Source: Gemmatimonadaceae bacterium
Lineage (GTDB): Bacteria > Latescibacterota > UBA2968 > UBA8231
DNA: 64,000 nucleotides
Reading direction: 5' to 3'
Assembly: GCA_026706075.1 (NCBI GenBank)
Contig: JAPOZM010000010.1
Coordinates: forward strand, 45,295-109,294
Shown here: positions 43,265 through 51,593 of the stretch, one piece after another
How positions within the stretch are numbered: the first letter of the stretch is position 1
Layout of the letters: each line of letters begins with the position of its first letter
Program-made: the position numbers and the translations under genes
The notes under the pieces: generated by a model
Databases searched by the model: none
What the model saw: the letters and a program-made list of their open reading frames with translations, nothing else
Told to the model about the DNA's origin: nothing

Positions 43265-46200
43265 ATGCCGCTGCTGTTCTTCGATGGCCCGCCGGCGCTC
43301 TCCCCCTTCCGGCGCGCGGCCCTCCTCGATCGCTGCCGGCAGTCCGCGCCCCGGGTGCGCGGCCTCGAGGCCCGCTTCCTCTACATGGCCTGGTTCGACC
43401 AGCCGCCGGCGGCCGGGGCCGTCTGCCGCCTGGGAGAGGTCCTGGGCGCGGGGGCCGCCCGCGACTCCCTCGAGCTCACGCCGTCCTCTCTGCTCGTGAC
43501 CCCGCGTCCGGGGACGATCTCGCCGTGGTCGAGCAAGGCCACCGACATCGCCGCCAACTGCGGCGCCTCGGTGGACCGCCTCGAGCGCGGCATCCGCTAC
43601 CTCTTCGAGGGCGCCTCCGGCCCCGACCTCGACCCGGTGCGGCCCCTCCTCCACGACCGCATGATCGAAGCCGTGGCCGCCGACCCGGAGAGCCTCTTCG
43701 CGCGCCACGATCCCCGCCCCCTGCAGTCGGTGGCCCTCGGCCGCCACGGGCGCGAGGCCCTGGAAGAGGCCGACGCCCGCTGGGGGCTGGCCCTTTCCCC
43801 CGAGGAGATCGACTACCTGGCCGACACCTATCTCCGACTGGGCCGCGACCCCACCGACGTCGAGCTGGTGATGTTCGCCAACGTCAACTCCGAGCACTGC
43901 CGGCACAAGATCTTCAACGCCTCGTGGGTCGTCGACGGCCAGCGCCAGGAGCGCTCCCTCTTCGACATGATCCGCCACACCCACGCCAGCCACCCCGAGC
44001 ACACGGTCAAGGCCTACTCGGACAACTCCGGGGTCATCGAGGGCTTCGCCGCCGAGGTCTTCCGCCCCGACGGCGACCGCTTCGGGTACCGCTACCGCGA
44101 CAAGCAGACCCACATCCTCTGCAAGGTGGAGACCCACAACCACCCCACGGCGATCTCGCCCTGGCCCGGGGCCTCCACCGGCGTCGGCGGCGAGATCCGC
44201 GACGAGGGCGCCACCGGCGCCGGGGCCCGCTCCCAGGCGGGGCTGTGCGCCTTCTACGTCTCCCACCTGCGCATCCCCGGCTGGGAGCAGCCCTGGGAGG
44301 CCCCCGTGGCCGAGGCCCCCGGGCGGCTGGCCACGCCCCTGCAGATCATGACCGACGGCCCCCTCGGGGGCGCCGCCTTCGGCAACGAGTTCGGCCGGCC
44401 CAACGTCCTCGGCCTGTTCCGCACCTTCGAGCAGGTCGTCGACGGCCGCCACCGCGGCTACCACAAGCCGATCATGGTCGCCGGCGGCAGCGGCCTCGTC
44501 GACGCCGACCAGGTGGAGAAGGCCGCTCCCGAGGCCGGCGACGCGGTGGTCCAGATCGGCGGCCCCGCCCTGCTCATCGGCCTCGGCGGCAGCTACGCCT
44601 CCTCCATGGACACGGGCAGCAACCTCGAGGAGCTGGACTTCGCCTCGGTGCAGCGCGACAACCCCGAGATGCAGCGCCGCTGCCAGGAGCTGATCGACCG
44701 CTGCGCCGCCCTCGGGGGAGAGAACCCGATCCGCTCGATCCACGACGTCGGCGCCGGCGGCCTGTCCAACGCCTGCCCCGAGCTGGTGGAGGGCGCCGGG
44801 GCCGCCTTCGACCTGCGGGCCATCCCCAACGACGAGCCGGGCATGAGCCCCATGGAGCTGTGGAGCAACGAGGCCCAGGAGCGCTACGTCCTCGTCGTCG
44901 GCGCCGGCCGCCTGGAGCGCTTCCGCGAGATCGCCGGCCGCGAGCGCTGCCCCATCGCCGTCATCGGGCGGGTCACCGGGGACGGCCGCCTCACCCTGGA
45001 GGACCCCCTCTTCGGCAATCGCCCCGTGGACGGACTGCCCCTGGAGGCGCTGCTCGGCAAGCCGCCGCGCATGGTGCGCGACGTCGCCCGGCGGCCCGGG
45101 CGTGGCGGCGGCCTCGACCTCGACGGCGTCGATCTGGCCGGGGCGGCGGAGCGGGTGCTGCGCTTCCCGGCGGTGGCCGCCAAGAGCTTCCTCATCTCCA
45201 TCGCCGACCGCACCGTGGGCGGCTGCGTCGCCCGCGACCAGATGGTCGGCCGCTGGCAGGTGCCGGTCTCGGACTGCGCCGCCACCCTCACCGGGTTCCG
45301 CGGCCACACGGGCGCCGTCATGGCCATGGGCGAACGCACCCCGGTGGCCCTCGTGGACGGGCCGGCGGCGGCGCGCCTGGCCGTGGCCGAGGCGGTGACC
45401 AACCTCGCCGCCGCCCCGGTGGGCGCCATCGAGAAGGTCAAGCTGTCGGCCAACTGGATGTGCGCCTGCGGCGAGGACGGCGAGGACGCCGCCCTCTTCG
45501 ACACGGTGCGCGCTGTGGGCCTGGAGTTCTGCCCCGCCCTCGGGGTGTCGATCCCGGTGGGCAAGGACAGCCTCTCCATGCGCGCCGTGTGGAGCGACAG
45601 CACGGGCCGGGAGAATACCGTGGCGGCGCCCCTGAGCCTGGTGGTCTCCGCCTTCGCGCCGGTCACCGACGTGCGCGGGATCGTCACCCCGGAGCTGAAG
45701 CCGGAGGCGGACACGCGCCTGCTGCTCGTCGACCTCGGCCACGGGCGCGACCGCCTCGGCGGCTCCTGCCTGGCCCAGGTCCACGGCCGCCTCGGCGAGG
45801 AAGTCCCCGACGTGGAGCCCGCCGACGTGCGCGGACTCTTCGCCGCCCTCCAGCGGCTGCTGGCCGAGGGCCTGCTGCTGGCCTGCCACGACCGCTCCGA
45901 CGGCGGCCTCTTCGTCTGCGCCGCCGAGATGGCCTTCGCCGGGAGGCGGGGGGTGCGCCTGCGGCTGGCCGAAGGGGCCGACCCGCTCGCGGCGCTCTTC
46001 AGCGAGGAGATCGGCGTCCTGGTCCAGGTGCGCGCCTCCCACCTGGAGCGCGTGCGGGCGGAGTTCGCCGCCCACGGGCTGGACGCGTGCGTGCACGACG
46101 CGGGATCCCCGGTGGAGGCCGACGCCTTCGAGGTCTGCCTTGGCGATGATGAGACCCCTGTCTACCGAGAGGACCTGGGAACGCTGGAACAGGCCTGGTC

Positions 46201-47206
46201 GGAGCTGAGCTACCGCATGGCCGACCAGCGCGACGATCCGGGCTGCGCGCGCGAGGCGTACGAGATCATCGCCGACCGCGCCGACCCCGGGCTGACCTGC
46301 CGCGTCCCCTTCGACTTCGGTGCACGGGCCCACGAACGGGAGCCCGAAAGCACCGGCGACACCGAAGGCCCCGGGAGGACCCGCGGCGTCCCCTTCGAGC
46401 TCGGCGCACCCGCCGTCGTCGACGGGCGGCCTCCCGTGGCCATCCTCCGCGAGCAGGGCGTCAACGGCCAGGTGGAGATGGCCGCCGCCTTCGACGCCGC
46501 CGGCTGCCGCTCGGTGGACGTGACCATGACCGACCTGCTCTCCGGCCGCGCCGACCTGGCCGACTTCGCCGGACTGGCGGCCTGCGGCGGCTTCAGCTAC
46601 GGCGACGTCCTCGGCGCCGGCGCCGGCTGGGCGCGGACCATCCTCTTCCACGACGGCCTGCGCCGCATGTTCGAGGACTTCTTCGCCCGGGGCGAGAGCT
46701 TCGCCCTCGGCGTCTGCAACGGCTGCCAGATGCTGTCCCTGCTCTCCGAGCTGATCCCCGGCGCCGAGGGCTGGCCGCGCTTCACCGACAACCGCTCCGG
46801 CCAGTTCGAGGCGCGGCTGTCGTCCGTGGAGATCCTGCCCTCGTCATCGGTGCTGCTGCGCGGCATGGAGGGCGCCCGCCTCCCGGTAGCAGTGGCCCAC
46901 GGCGAGGGCCGCGCCGAGTTCGACGACCCCGCCGACCTGGAACGCCTGGCCGCCGGGAGCCGCGTCAGCGCCCGATTCGTCGACGGCCGGGGGGCCGTGG
47001 CCTCCACCTATCCGGCCAACCCGAACGGCTCACCGGAGGGCGTCACCGCCCTGTCGAACGCCGACGGCCGGGTGACGATCATGATGCCCCACCCCGAGCG
47101 CGTCTTCCGCGTCGTACAGCTGAGCTGGCGCCCGCCCGAGTGGGAGGACCGCGAGTTCAGCCCCTGGCTCAGGATGTTCGAAAACGCAAAGGAGTTCGCC
47201 ACATGA
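43265..47206 (+). CDS. purL: Phosphoribosylformylglycinamidine synthase, large single-chain type
   Basis: 1,313 residues. Purine synthesis step 4, using ATP and glutamine. The N-terminal region and two AIRS-like halves are present: FANVNSEHCRHKIFNA, KVETHNHPTAISPWPGASTGVGGEIRDEGA with the ATP-binding loops, and SIPVGKDSLSM. The C-terminal class I glutaminase carries C1151 (GVCNGCQMLSLL) and the His-Glu pair in MMPHPERVF. A spacer near residues 1025-1060 joins the two parts. The ATG at 43265 matches the family start; the frame reaches farther upstream without homology. Its stop overlaps the next ATG. Confidence 0.95.
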   Translation: MPLLFFDGPPALSPFRRAALLDRCRQSAPRVRGLEARFLYMAWFDQPPAAGAVCRLGEVLGAGAARDSLELTPSSLLVTPRPGTISPWSSKATDIAANCGASVDRLERGIRYLFEGASGPDLDPVRPLLHDRMIEAVAADPESLFARHDPRPLQSVALGRHGREALEEADARWGLALSPEEIDYLADTYLRLGRDPTDVELVMFANVNSEHCRHKIFNASWVVDGQRQERSLFDMIRHTHASHPEHTVKAYSDNSGVIEGFAAEVFRPDGDRFGYRYRDKQTHILCKVETHNHPTAISPWPGASTGVGGEIRDEGATGAGARSQAGLCAFYVSHLRIPGWEQPWEAPVAEAPGRLATPLQIMTDGPLGGAAFGNEFGRPNVLGLFRTFEQVVDGRHRGYHKPIMVAGGSGLVDADQVEKAAPEAGDAVVQIGGPALLIGLGGSYASSMDTGSNLEELDFASVQRDNPEMQRRCQELIDRCAALGGENPIRSIHDVGAGGLSNACPELVEGAGAAFDLRAIPNDEPGMSPMELWSNEAQERYVLVVGAGRLERFREIAGRERCPIAVIGRVTGDGRLTLEDPLFGNRPVDGLPLEALLGKPPRMVRDVARRPGRGGGLDLDGVDLAGAAERVLRFPAVAAKSFLISIADRTVGGCVARDQMVGRWQVPVSDCAATLTGFRGHTGAVMAMGERTPVALVDGPAAARLAVAEAVTNLAAAPVGAIEKVKLSANWMCACGEDGEDAALFDTVRAVGLEFCPALGVSIPVGKDSLSMRAVWSDSTGRENTVAAPLSLVVSAFAPVTDVRGIVTPELKPEADTRLLLVDLGHGRDRLGGSCLAQVHGRLGEEVPDVEPADVRGLFAALQRLLAEGLLLACHDRSDGGLFVCAAEMAFAGRRGVRLRLAEGADPLAALFSEEIGVLVQVRASHLERVRAEFAAHGLDACVHDAGSPVEADAFEVCLGDDETPVYREDLGTLEQAWSELSYRMADQRDDPGCAREAYEIIADRADPGLTCRVPFDFGARAHEREPESTGDTEGPGRTRGVPFELGAPAVVDGRPPVAILREQGVNGQVEMAAAFDAAGCRSVDVTMTDLLSGRADLADFAGLAACGGFSYGDVLGAGAGWARTILFHDGLRRMFEDFFARGESFALGVCNGCQMLSLLSELIPGAEGWPRFTDNRSGQFEARLSSVEILPSSSVLLRGMEGARLPVAVAHGEGRAEFDDPADLERLAAGSRVSARFVDGRGAVASTYPANPNGSPEGVTALSNADGRVTIMMPHPERVFRVVQLSWRPPEWEDREFSPWLRMFENAKEFAT

Positions 47207-48186
47207 CCGATCCCATTCGCTGGGGCATCCTGGCCACCGGCCGCATCGCCGGGGTCTTCGCCCGCGGCCTGGCCGACGCCGGCTCCGAGCTCGCCGCCGT
47301 GGGCTCGCGCCGGCAGGAGACGGCCGACGCCTTCGGAGACCAGTTCCAGGTGCCGAGGCGCCACGCCTCGTACGAGGCCCTCGCCGCCGACCCGGAGGTG
47401 GACGTGGTCTACGTCTCCTCCCCCCACCCCATGCACTGCGAGAACAGCCTCCTCCTGCTCAGGCACGGCAAGGCGGTCCTGTGCGAGAAGCCCTTCACCA
47501 TCAACGCCGCCGAGGCCCGGGCGGTGATCGCCGAGGCGCGCCGGCGGGAGCTGTTTCTCATGGAGGCCATGTGGACCCGCTTCATCCCCGCCGTGGCCCG
47601 CGTCCGTGAGCTGATCGCCGCTGGCTCCGTGGGCGAGCCCCGCATGGTGCAGGCCGACTTCGGCTTCCGCGCCCACCTCAACCCCGAGGGGCGGCTCTTC
47701 AACCCGGACCTCGGCGGCGGCGGCCTGCTCGACATCGGCATCTACGTCCTGTCCCTGGCGAGCATGGTCTTCGGCCCCCGCCCCAAGGACGTGGCTTCCA
47801 CGGCCCACCTCGGCGAGACCGGCGTCGACGAGCAGGCGGGGATGACGCTGCGCTGGCCGGGGGGCGAGCTGGCCGTCCTCAGCTGCGCCGTGCGCACCAG
47901 CACCCCGGGGGAGGCCCGCATCTTCGGCACCGAGGGCTCCCTGCTGCTCCACGGCCCCTTCTTCAAGTGCACCACCCTCACCCTCAAGCGGGGCGACGAG
48001 GAGGAGCGCCTGGAGATCCCCGTGGAGGGCAACGGCTACAACTACCAGGCCCTCGAGGTCGAACGCTGCCTGCGCGAGGGGCGGCTGGAGAGCGAGACCA
48101 TGTCCCTGCACGAGAGCCTGGCTCTCATGGAGCTGATGGACCGCCTGCGGGCCCAGTGGGGGCTTGTTTACCCGACAGAGAGATGA
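47203..48186 (+). CDS. Gfo/Idh/MocA-family oxidoreductase, dihydrodiol/xylose dehydrogenase-like
   Basis: 327 residues. Rossmann start IRWGILATGRIAGVFARGL, an intact EKP motif (VLCEKPFTINAAEARAV), and LMEAMWTRFIPAVARV, a sequence typical of dimeric dihydrodiol and D-xylose dehydrogenases. The substrate helix GGGLLDIGIYVLSLASMVFG fits this subgroup. ATG overlaps the purL stop (ATGA) and its own stop overlaps the next ATG. It is probably made from the purL transcript, though the function is unrelated to purines. An aldo/keto reductase is its coupled partner. Confidence 0.86.
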   Translation: MTDPIRWGILATGRIAGVFARGLADAGSELAAVGSRRQETADAFGDQFQVPRRHASYEALAADPEVDVVYVSSPHPMHCENSLLLLRHGKAVLCEKPFTINAAEARAVIAEARRRELFLMEAMWTRFIPAVARVRELIAAGSVGEPRMVQADFGFRAHLNPEGRLFNPDLGGGGLLDIGIYVLSLASMVFGPRPKDVASTAHLGETGVDEQAGMTLRWPGGELAVLSCAVRTSTPGEARIFGTEGSLLLHGPFFKCTTLTLKRGDEEERLEIPVEGNGYNYQALEVERCLREGRLESETMSLHESLALMELMDRLRAQWGLVYPTER

Positions 48187-49163
48187 GCGGAATGGAATAC
48201 GGACAGCCAGCCTGGAGCGACAAGAAGGTCTCCCGCATCGTGCAGGGCACGATCATGCTGCGCGAGGAGGAGCAGGAGGAGGGCTTCGAGTTCCTCGACG
48301 CCGTGTGGGCCTCGGGCATCAACGCCTTCGACACGGCCGCCCTCTACGGCGGCGGCACCTGCGAGCGCGTCCTCGGACGGTGGCTGGAGGACCGCGGGTT
48401 GCGCGACCAGGCCTTCGTCCTCGGCAAGAGCTGCCACCACAACGCCGACCGCCGACGCGTGACCCCCTACGACATCGCCGCCGACCTGGCCGACTCCCTG
48501 GCCCGCCAGCGCCACGACTACCACGACCTGCACTGCCTGCACCGCGACGACCCGCGGGTCCCCGTGGGCCCGATCGTCGAGGCCCTCAACGAGCACCTCG
48601 ACGCCGGCCGCATCCGCGCCATGGGCGGCTCCAACTGGACCACGGCCCGCCTGCAGGAGGCCAACGAGTACGCCGAGGCCCGCGGCCTGCGGGGCTTCGG
48701 CGCCTCGAGCCCCAACTTCGGCCTCGCCGACGAGAAGGAGACGCCCTGGGAGGGCTGCCTCAGCATCTCCGGACCCTCGCGGGCGGGGGACCGGGAGTGG
48801 TACTCGGAGCGGCGCATGCCGCTGTTCACCTGGTCGAGCCTGGGCCGCGGCTTCTTCTCGGGCCTGCTGACCCGGGCCAACGCCGAGTCTCTGCGCGACG
48901 AGGTCGACGCCTCCAGCGTCGCCTCCTACTGGCACGAGGACAACTGGCGCCGCCTCGACCGCGTGCGGGAGCTGGCCGACGAGAAGGGCTGCACCGTGCC
49001 CCAGGTGGCCCTGGCGTGGGTGCTGCGGCAGCCGGGCCTGGACGTGTACGCCCTGGTCGGCGCGCGCACCGGCGCCGAGTGCCTGGCCAACGCCGAGGTC
49101 TTCGATCTGTCGTTGACGGCGGCAGAGATGGAGTGGCTGGACCTGCGGCGCGAGGAGCGGTGA
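48183..49163 (+). CDS. Aldo/keto reductase
   Basis: 326 residues. Catalytic residues of the AKR fold: Asp and Tyr in NAFDTAALYGGG, Lys in LGKSCHHNADR, His in LHCLHRDD. NADPH-binding side TWSSLGRGFFSG and the C-terminal ALVGARTGAECLANAEV. ATG overlaps the preceding stop (ATGA). A paralogous copy of its last 25 codons is found at about 50,961-51,044, beyond the inserted genes. Coupling to the Gfo/Idh enzyme suggests a two-step redox conversion of one sugar-like substrate. Confidence 0.88.
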   Translation: MSGMEYGQPAWSDKKVSRIVQGTIMLREEEQEEGFEFLDAVWASGINAFDTAALYGGGTCERVLGRWLEDRGLRDQAFVLGKSCHHNADRRRVTPYDIAADLADSLARQRHDYHDLHCLHRDDPRVPVGPIVEALNEHLDAGRIRAMGGSNWTTARLQEANEYAEARGLRGFGASSPNFGLADEKETPWEGCLSISGPSRAGDREWYSERRMPLFTWSSLGRGFFSGLLTRANAESLRDEVDASSVASYWHEDNWRRLDRVRELADEKGCTVPQVALAWVLRQPGLDVYALVGARTGAECLANAEVFDLSLTAAEMEWLDLRREER

Positions 49164-49167
49164 GCTC

Positions 49168-49608
49168 TTGATCAAGTTGACCGGTCCCGATGGAAGACTC
49201 CAGCTTGCCGTCGAAATCAAGAGCAAGACCGGTGCATCGGCTGAGTGGGTCACCCAGCTGCGCCGCAACCTTCTGGCTCATTCATTCATGCCTCCCGCTC
49301 CCTTCTTCCTGCTCGTTCTGCCAGACTATTCCTACCTCTGGACAGACGCCTCGGCAGTGAATGCCCTGGCAGGACCTGCCTTCAGAGTGTCTACTTCTGA
49401 AATACTCGCACCCTACCTCAAATCCGACCTATCCCTCAACGGTTTGAGTGTATATGGGCTCGGATTGCTTACGACTTCCTGGCTGAACGACCTGGTTCGC
49501 ACGGACCCCCAACGGGGTTCCGCAGACGCAAAGCCGCAATGGCTCCTTGACTCGGGGCTCCATGGGGCAATTTCAGGTGATTCCGTGGAGTTGGAAGCCG
49601 CTGCATGA
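49168..49608 (+). CDS. Possible nuclease-fold protein, maybe N-terminally truncated
   Basis: 146 residues from a TTG, beginning five bases after the aldo/keto reductase stop. The start GPDGRLQLAVEIKSKTGAS contains a P-D-(x8)-E-x-K pattern like PD-(D/E)XK nucleases, and the rest (WVTQLRRNLLAH, FFLLVLPDYSYLWTD) resembles the back half of such a fold as in protein families that handle DNA ends. There is no good ribosome-binding site, and the catalytic strand sits at residue 8-18, so sequence may be missing from the start. GC is lower than in flanking genes. First gene of the foreign-looking island. Confidence 0.45.
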   Translation: MIKLTGPDGRLQLAVEIKSKTGASAEWVTQLRRNLLAHSFMPPAPFFLLVLPDYSYLWTDASAVNALAGPAFRVSTSEILAPYLKSDLSLNGLSVYGLGLLTTSWLNDLVRTDPQRGSADAKPQWLLDSGLHGAISGDSVELEAAA

Positions 49609-49860
49609 TCGTGTACACAGAGTCCAATTCCTCCTTGAACTCGCCTATCTTCGAGGAGGGCACGAATGTTGCTCGGAACTCTTGCTTCTATCATGAGCAG
49701 GTGACATCGAGTTGGCGTTGCCCGCCTCCAGCATTGGAGAACCCTATGGGGCGTAGGTGCGCCGCTCGAAGAAACGAGAACGATCACATCGAGAACTCGA
49801 TGAAGAACTTCGTGAGCTCTCTCGTTCAACCGACAGCAAATTGGAGAAGGAGACCAGCCC

Positions 49861-50106
49861 ATGTTCCGCAGTGACGAGGCCGTTATCGTGACCTTCCTGG
49901 TCAGCCTTGCTGTCATTGCTTTCTGGATCGTCCTACTATGGACCTTGGTTCGATGCGCCCGAGCCTTGGAAGTTCTGGCAGCTATCAGAAACAAGGGAGA
50001 TCTGGTGAAGTCTCCGCCGAAAACTCCTGACGGATCTACGAGAGTACAGGCCCGGGCGCTCCGCCGTCCCCTGCGTCCCGTGGATCACCGGAGCGACGGT
50101 AAGTAG
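49861..50106 (+). CDS. Small single-pass membrane protein, unknown
   Basis: 81 residues. One membrane helix at about 8-30 (VIVTFLVSLAVIAFWIVLLWTLV), then a basic cytoplasmic tail. AAGGAGA lies about ten bases before the ATG. No homology is recognised. It is an orphan gene in the lower-GC stretch; the 250 bases before it hold only a short unconvincing frame. Confidence 0.5.
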   Translation: MFRSDEAVIVTFLVSLAVIAFWIVLLWTLVRCARALEVLAAIRNKGDLVKSPPKTPDGSTRVQARALRRPLRPVDHRSDGK

Positions 50107-50216
50107 CCTAGAAGGTGCAGGTAGGGGATCGGCCGCTACTCAACGATATAACGGCCAAGGTCGGACTCATCGCCACCTTTCTGACGGTAACCCAGGGGAA
50201 GAGGAGGCTAACCCGA

Positions 50217-50540
50217 ATGGCTGAAAACCGGGCTTTGCGTAAAGAAGCGCTCGATGAATTCGCTCGGACAACCCCAAACCCTGAGGAATTCCTGAACTGG
50301 GTGACCGCGACCTGCGCTCGCCTGTATTGGGAGAGCGAAGAGCAATTCGCCGCCGACCTTGGCATGGAGGTAAGAATCGACGACGCCGACGGGAGGAGGC
50401 AGGTCCTCAGGCGCGCCCGATACCAATGCAAGAAGGTCGGCCGGGAGTTCCCCGACGAGGTGTTGAAAGAGAAGGTCGACGAGGCGGTCGCCCGCCGCGC
50501 TCGGATGAACCGCAAGGACCCCCCTCCCGGATCAAGCTGA
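50217..50540 (+). CDS. Small hypothetical protein
   Basis: 107 residues, charged and helical (MAENRALRKEALDEFARTT, DEVLKEKVDEAVARRARMNRK). GGAGG is nine bases before the ATG at 50217, which is better supported than the start at 50115. No domain recognised and no paralogue near. Basic C-terminus could bind nucleic acid. Lies in the island between the aldo/keto reductase and its duplicated tail. Confidence 0.5.
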   Translation: MAENRALRKEALDEFARTTPNPEEFLNWVTATCARLYWESEEQFAADLGMEVRIDDADGRRQVLRRARYQCKKVGREFPDEVLKEKVDEAVARRARMNRKDPPPGSS

Positions 50541-50960
50541 CGCGTCGATCCCCGTTCACCGTAGCGGAGTGCCTAAGCCTCGCCGAGTGTGCCGCTTGGC
50601 TGGATGCGGCTAGCTTGACCAGGGAGAGGGATTCCAACCTGTCGCCTGACGCAGGCCAGGGGAGTCCCTTCTTGACAAGGGTTTCCCACTGCGCTTCTGC
50701 GCTCCCCCGCATCGCCTCATCGAAAGCGTCCCGAAGGCAGGGGCGCACCCGCGCCTGTTTCCCGTCTGTGGCGGGGCGCACGGTGGAAGCGCCAATAGTC
50801 CTCTCTAGGCCACGGCTCTCGGCCTATTTTGTCCTATTCCAGCCCATTCCGGGATCGAGTTCGCTCGATAGCGCCATAAGCGATGGAAAAACAATCGGTT
50901 ATGCCTTCAATGCAATCCCTGTCTTATTCTGTCTCCTTTCCGTCTCATTTCCGGTGGAGG
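50541..50960. other. Gene-free, lower-GC stretch within the island
   Basis: Over 400 bases with no convincing gene. It contains T-rich runs (CCTATTTTGTCCTATTCC near 50823-50840 and TCTTATTCTGTCTCC near 50922-50937) and a small hairpin ATCGAG-TTCG-CTCGAT at 50854-50869. No tRNA or integrase gene, and no direct repeat long enough to call an attachment site. Confidence 0.5.
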
Positions 50961-51044
50961 CTCGTTGTCGCCGACCGCACCCGCGCCGAGTGCCGGGCCA
51001 ACGCCGAGCTCTTCGACATGGCGTTGACGGCGGCGGCGATGTAG
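50961..51044 (+). pseudogene. Remnant of a second aldo/keto reductase C-terminus
   Basis: In one frame the bases read LVVADRTRAECRANAELFDMALTAAAM followed by TAG. This aligns with ALVGARTGAECLANAEVFDLSLTAAEM near the end of the aldo/keto reductase at 49,0xx, with about two in three residues and most bases identical. The coding frame then ends in a stop where the intact gene has Trp. Only the tail remains, so the sequence in between arrived within or beside a duplicated reductase. Confidence 0.72.
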
Positions 51045-51075
51045 CGGCAACGCCAAGCGGCAGAGGTGGCTCGAA

Positions 51076-51591
51076 TTGGATGCGAGACTGACGTACGGCC
51101 TCCTTGCGCGGGGGGCTTCGAACCCCGAAGGCAAGCTCGAACTTCCGCCTGAGGCGGAGGCAGACCCCGAGGTTTCGAAGGTCGTCGACTTTCTGGTCGA
51201 GCAAGGTTGGCTGAAGAAAGACGGCGACGACGGGGCGTGGACCGTCACTCCCGCCGGACGCTTCTGGTTCGAAAGCCTCGGTTACGGCGACGTCGTGACG
51301 TTCCACGACTACGGGGGTGCGGTTTTTCTGCTCAACACGAGATCAAACGTCACAGAGACCATCGTGTGGCACAAGGGTAGGTTCGCCACCATCAGCATTG
51401 CTCACATTCCCCAACCGGAGCATTTCGAGGTTCGGAGGGAAAACGAGCCCGTCACCACGTCGGGAGGGTTCCATATGGAGGAGGCGCTGGCCGCCGCGTG
51501 TGCTCTCCTCGCGGAGGATCTGGACGTTCCGCAACCGCCGAAGCCGGAGGAGCTCAGGCTGCATATGTTGAAGTACATGAAGGGACGTTGA
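51076..51591 (+). CDS. Hypothetical protein with an N-terminal winged-helix-like region
   Basis: 171 residues from a TTG. Residues 1-65 look like a small winged helix (LTYGLLARG, VVDFLVEQGWLKKDGDDGAWTVTPAGRFWFESL). The rest is a mixed domain ending in HMEEALAAACALLAEDLDV. A neighbouring ATG at 51080 is out of frame. No ribosome-binding site is obvious, and the start is uncertain because the frame is open for some distance upstream. It ends two bases from the convergent HEPN gene, which suggests independent evolution of the pair or a shared regulatory role. Confidence 0.5.
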   Translation: MDARLTYGLLARGASNPEGKLELPPEAEADPEVSKVVDFLVEQGWLKKDGDDGAWTVTPAGRFWFESLGYGDVVTFHDYGGAVFLLNTRSNVTETIVWHKGRFATISIAHIPQPEHFEVRRENEPVTTSGGFHMEEALAAACALLAEDLDVPQPPKPEELRLHMLKYMKGR

Positions 51592-51593
51592 GG

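Noticed and set aside
40205..46651. A 2,148-codon open frame on the minus strand running from sucA through the purL region.
   Set aside because: Only 40,205-43,090 is the real sucA. Beyond it the frame is antisense to purL, and its amino acids are the skewed mix expected from GC-rich coding DNA read backwards. No start or homology.
49605..49874. An 89-codon frame starting at the nuclease-like stop.
   Set aside because: Odd composition (many Asn, Arg, Cys and Trp), no domain, and it overlaps the better-supported membrane protein gene. I leave it uncalled.
50541..51075. An attachment site or integrase trace at the edge of the low-GC stretch.
   Set aside because: No tRNA, no integrase-like frame and no long direct repeat was seen. 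The evidence for insertion is the duplicated reductase tail only.
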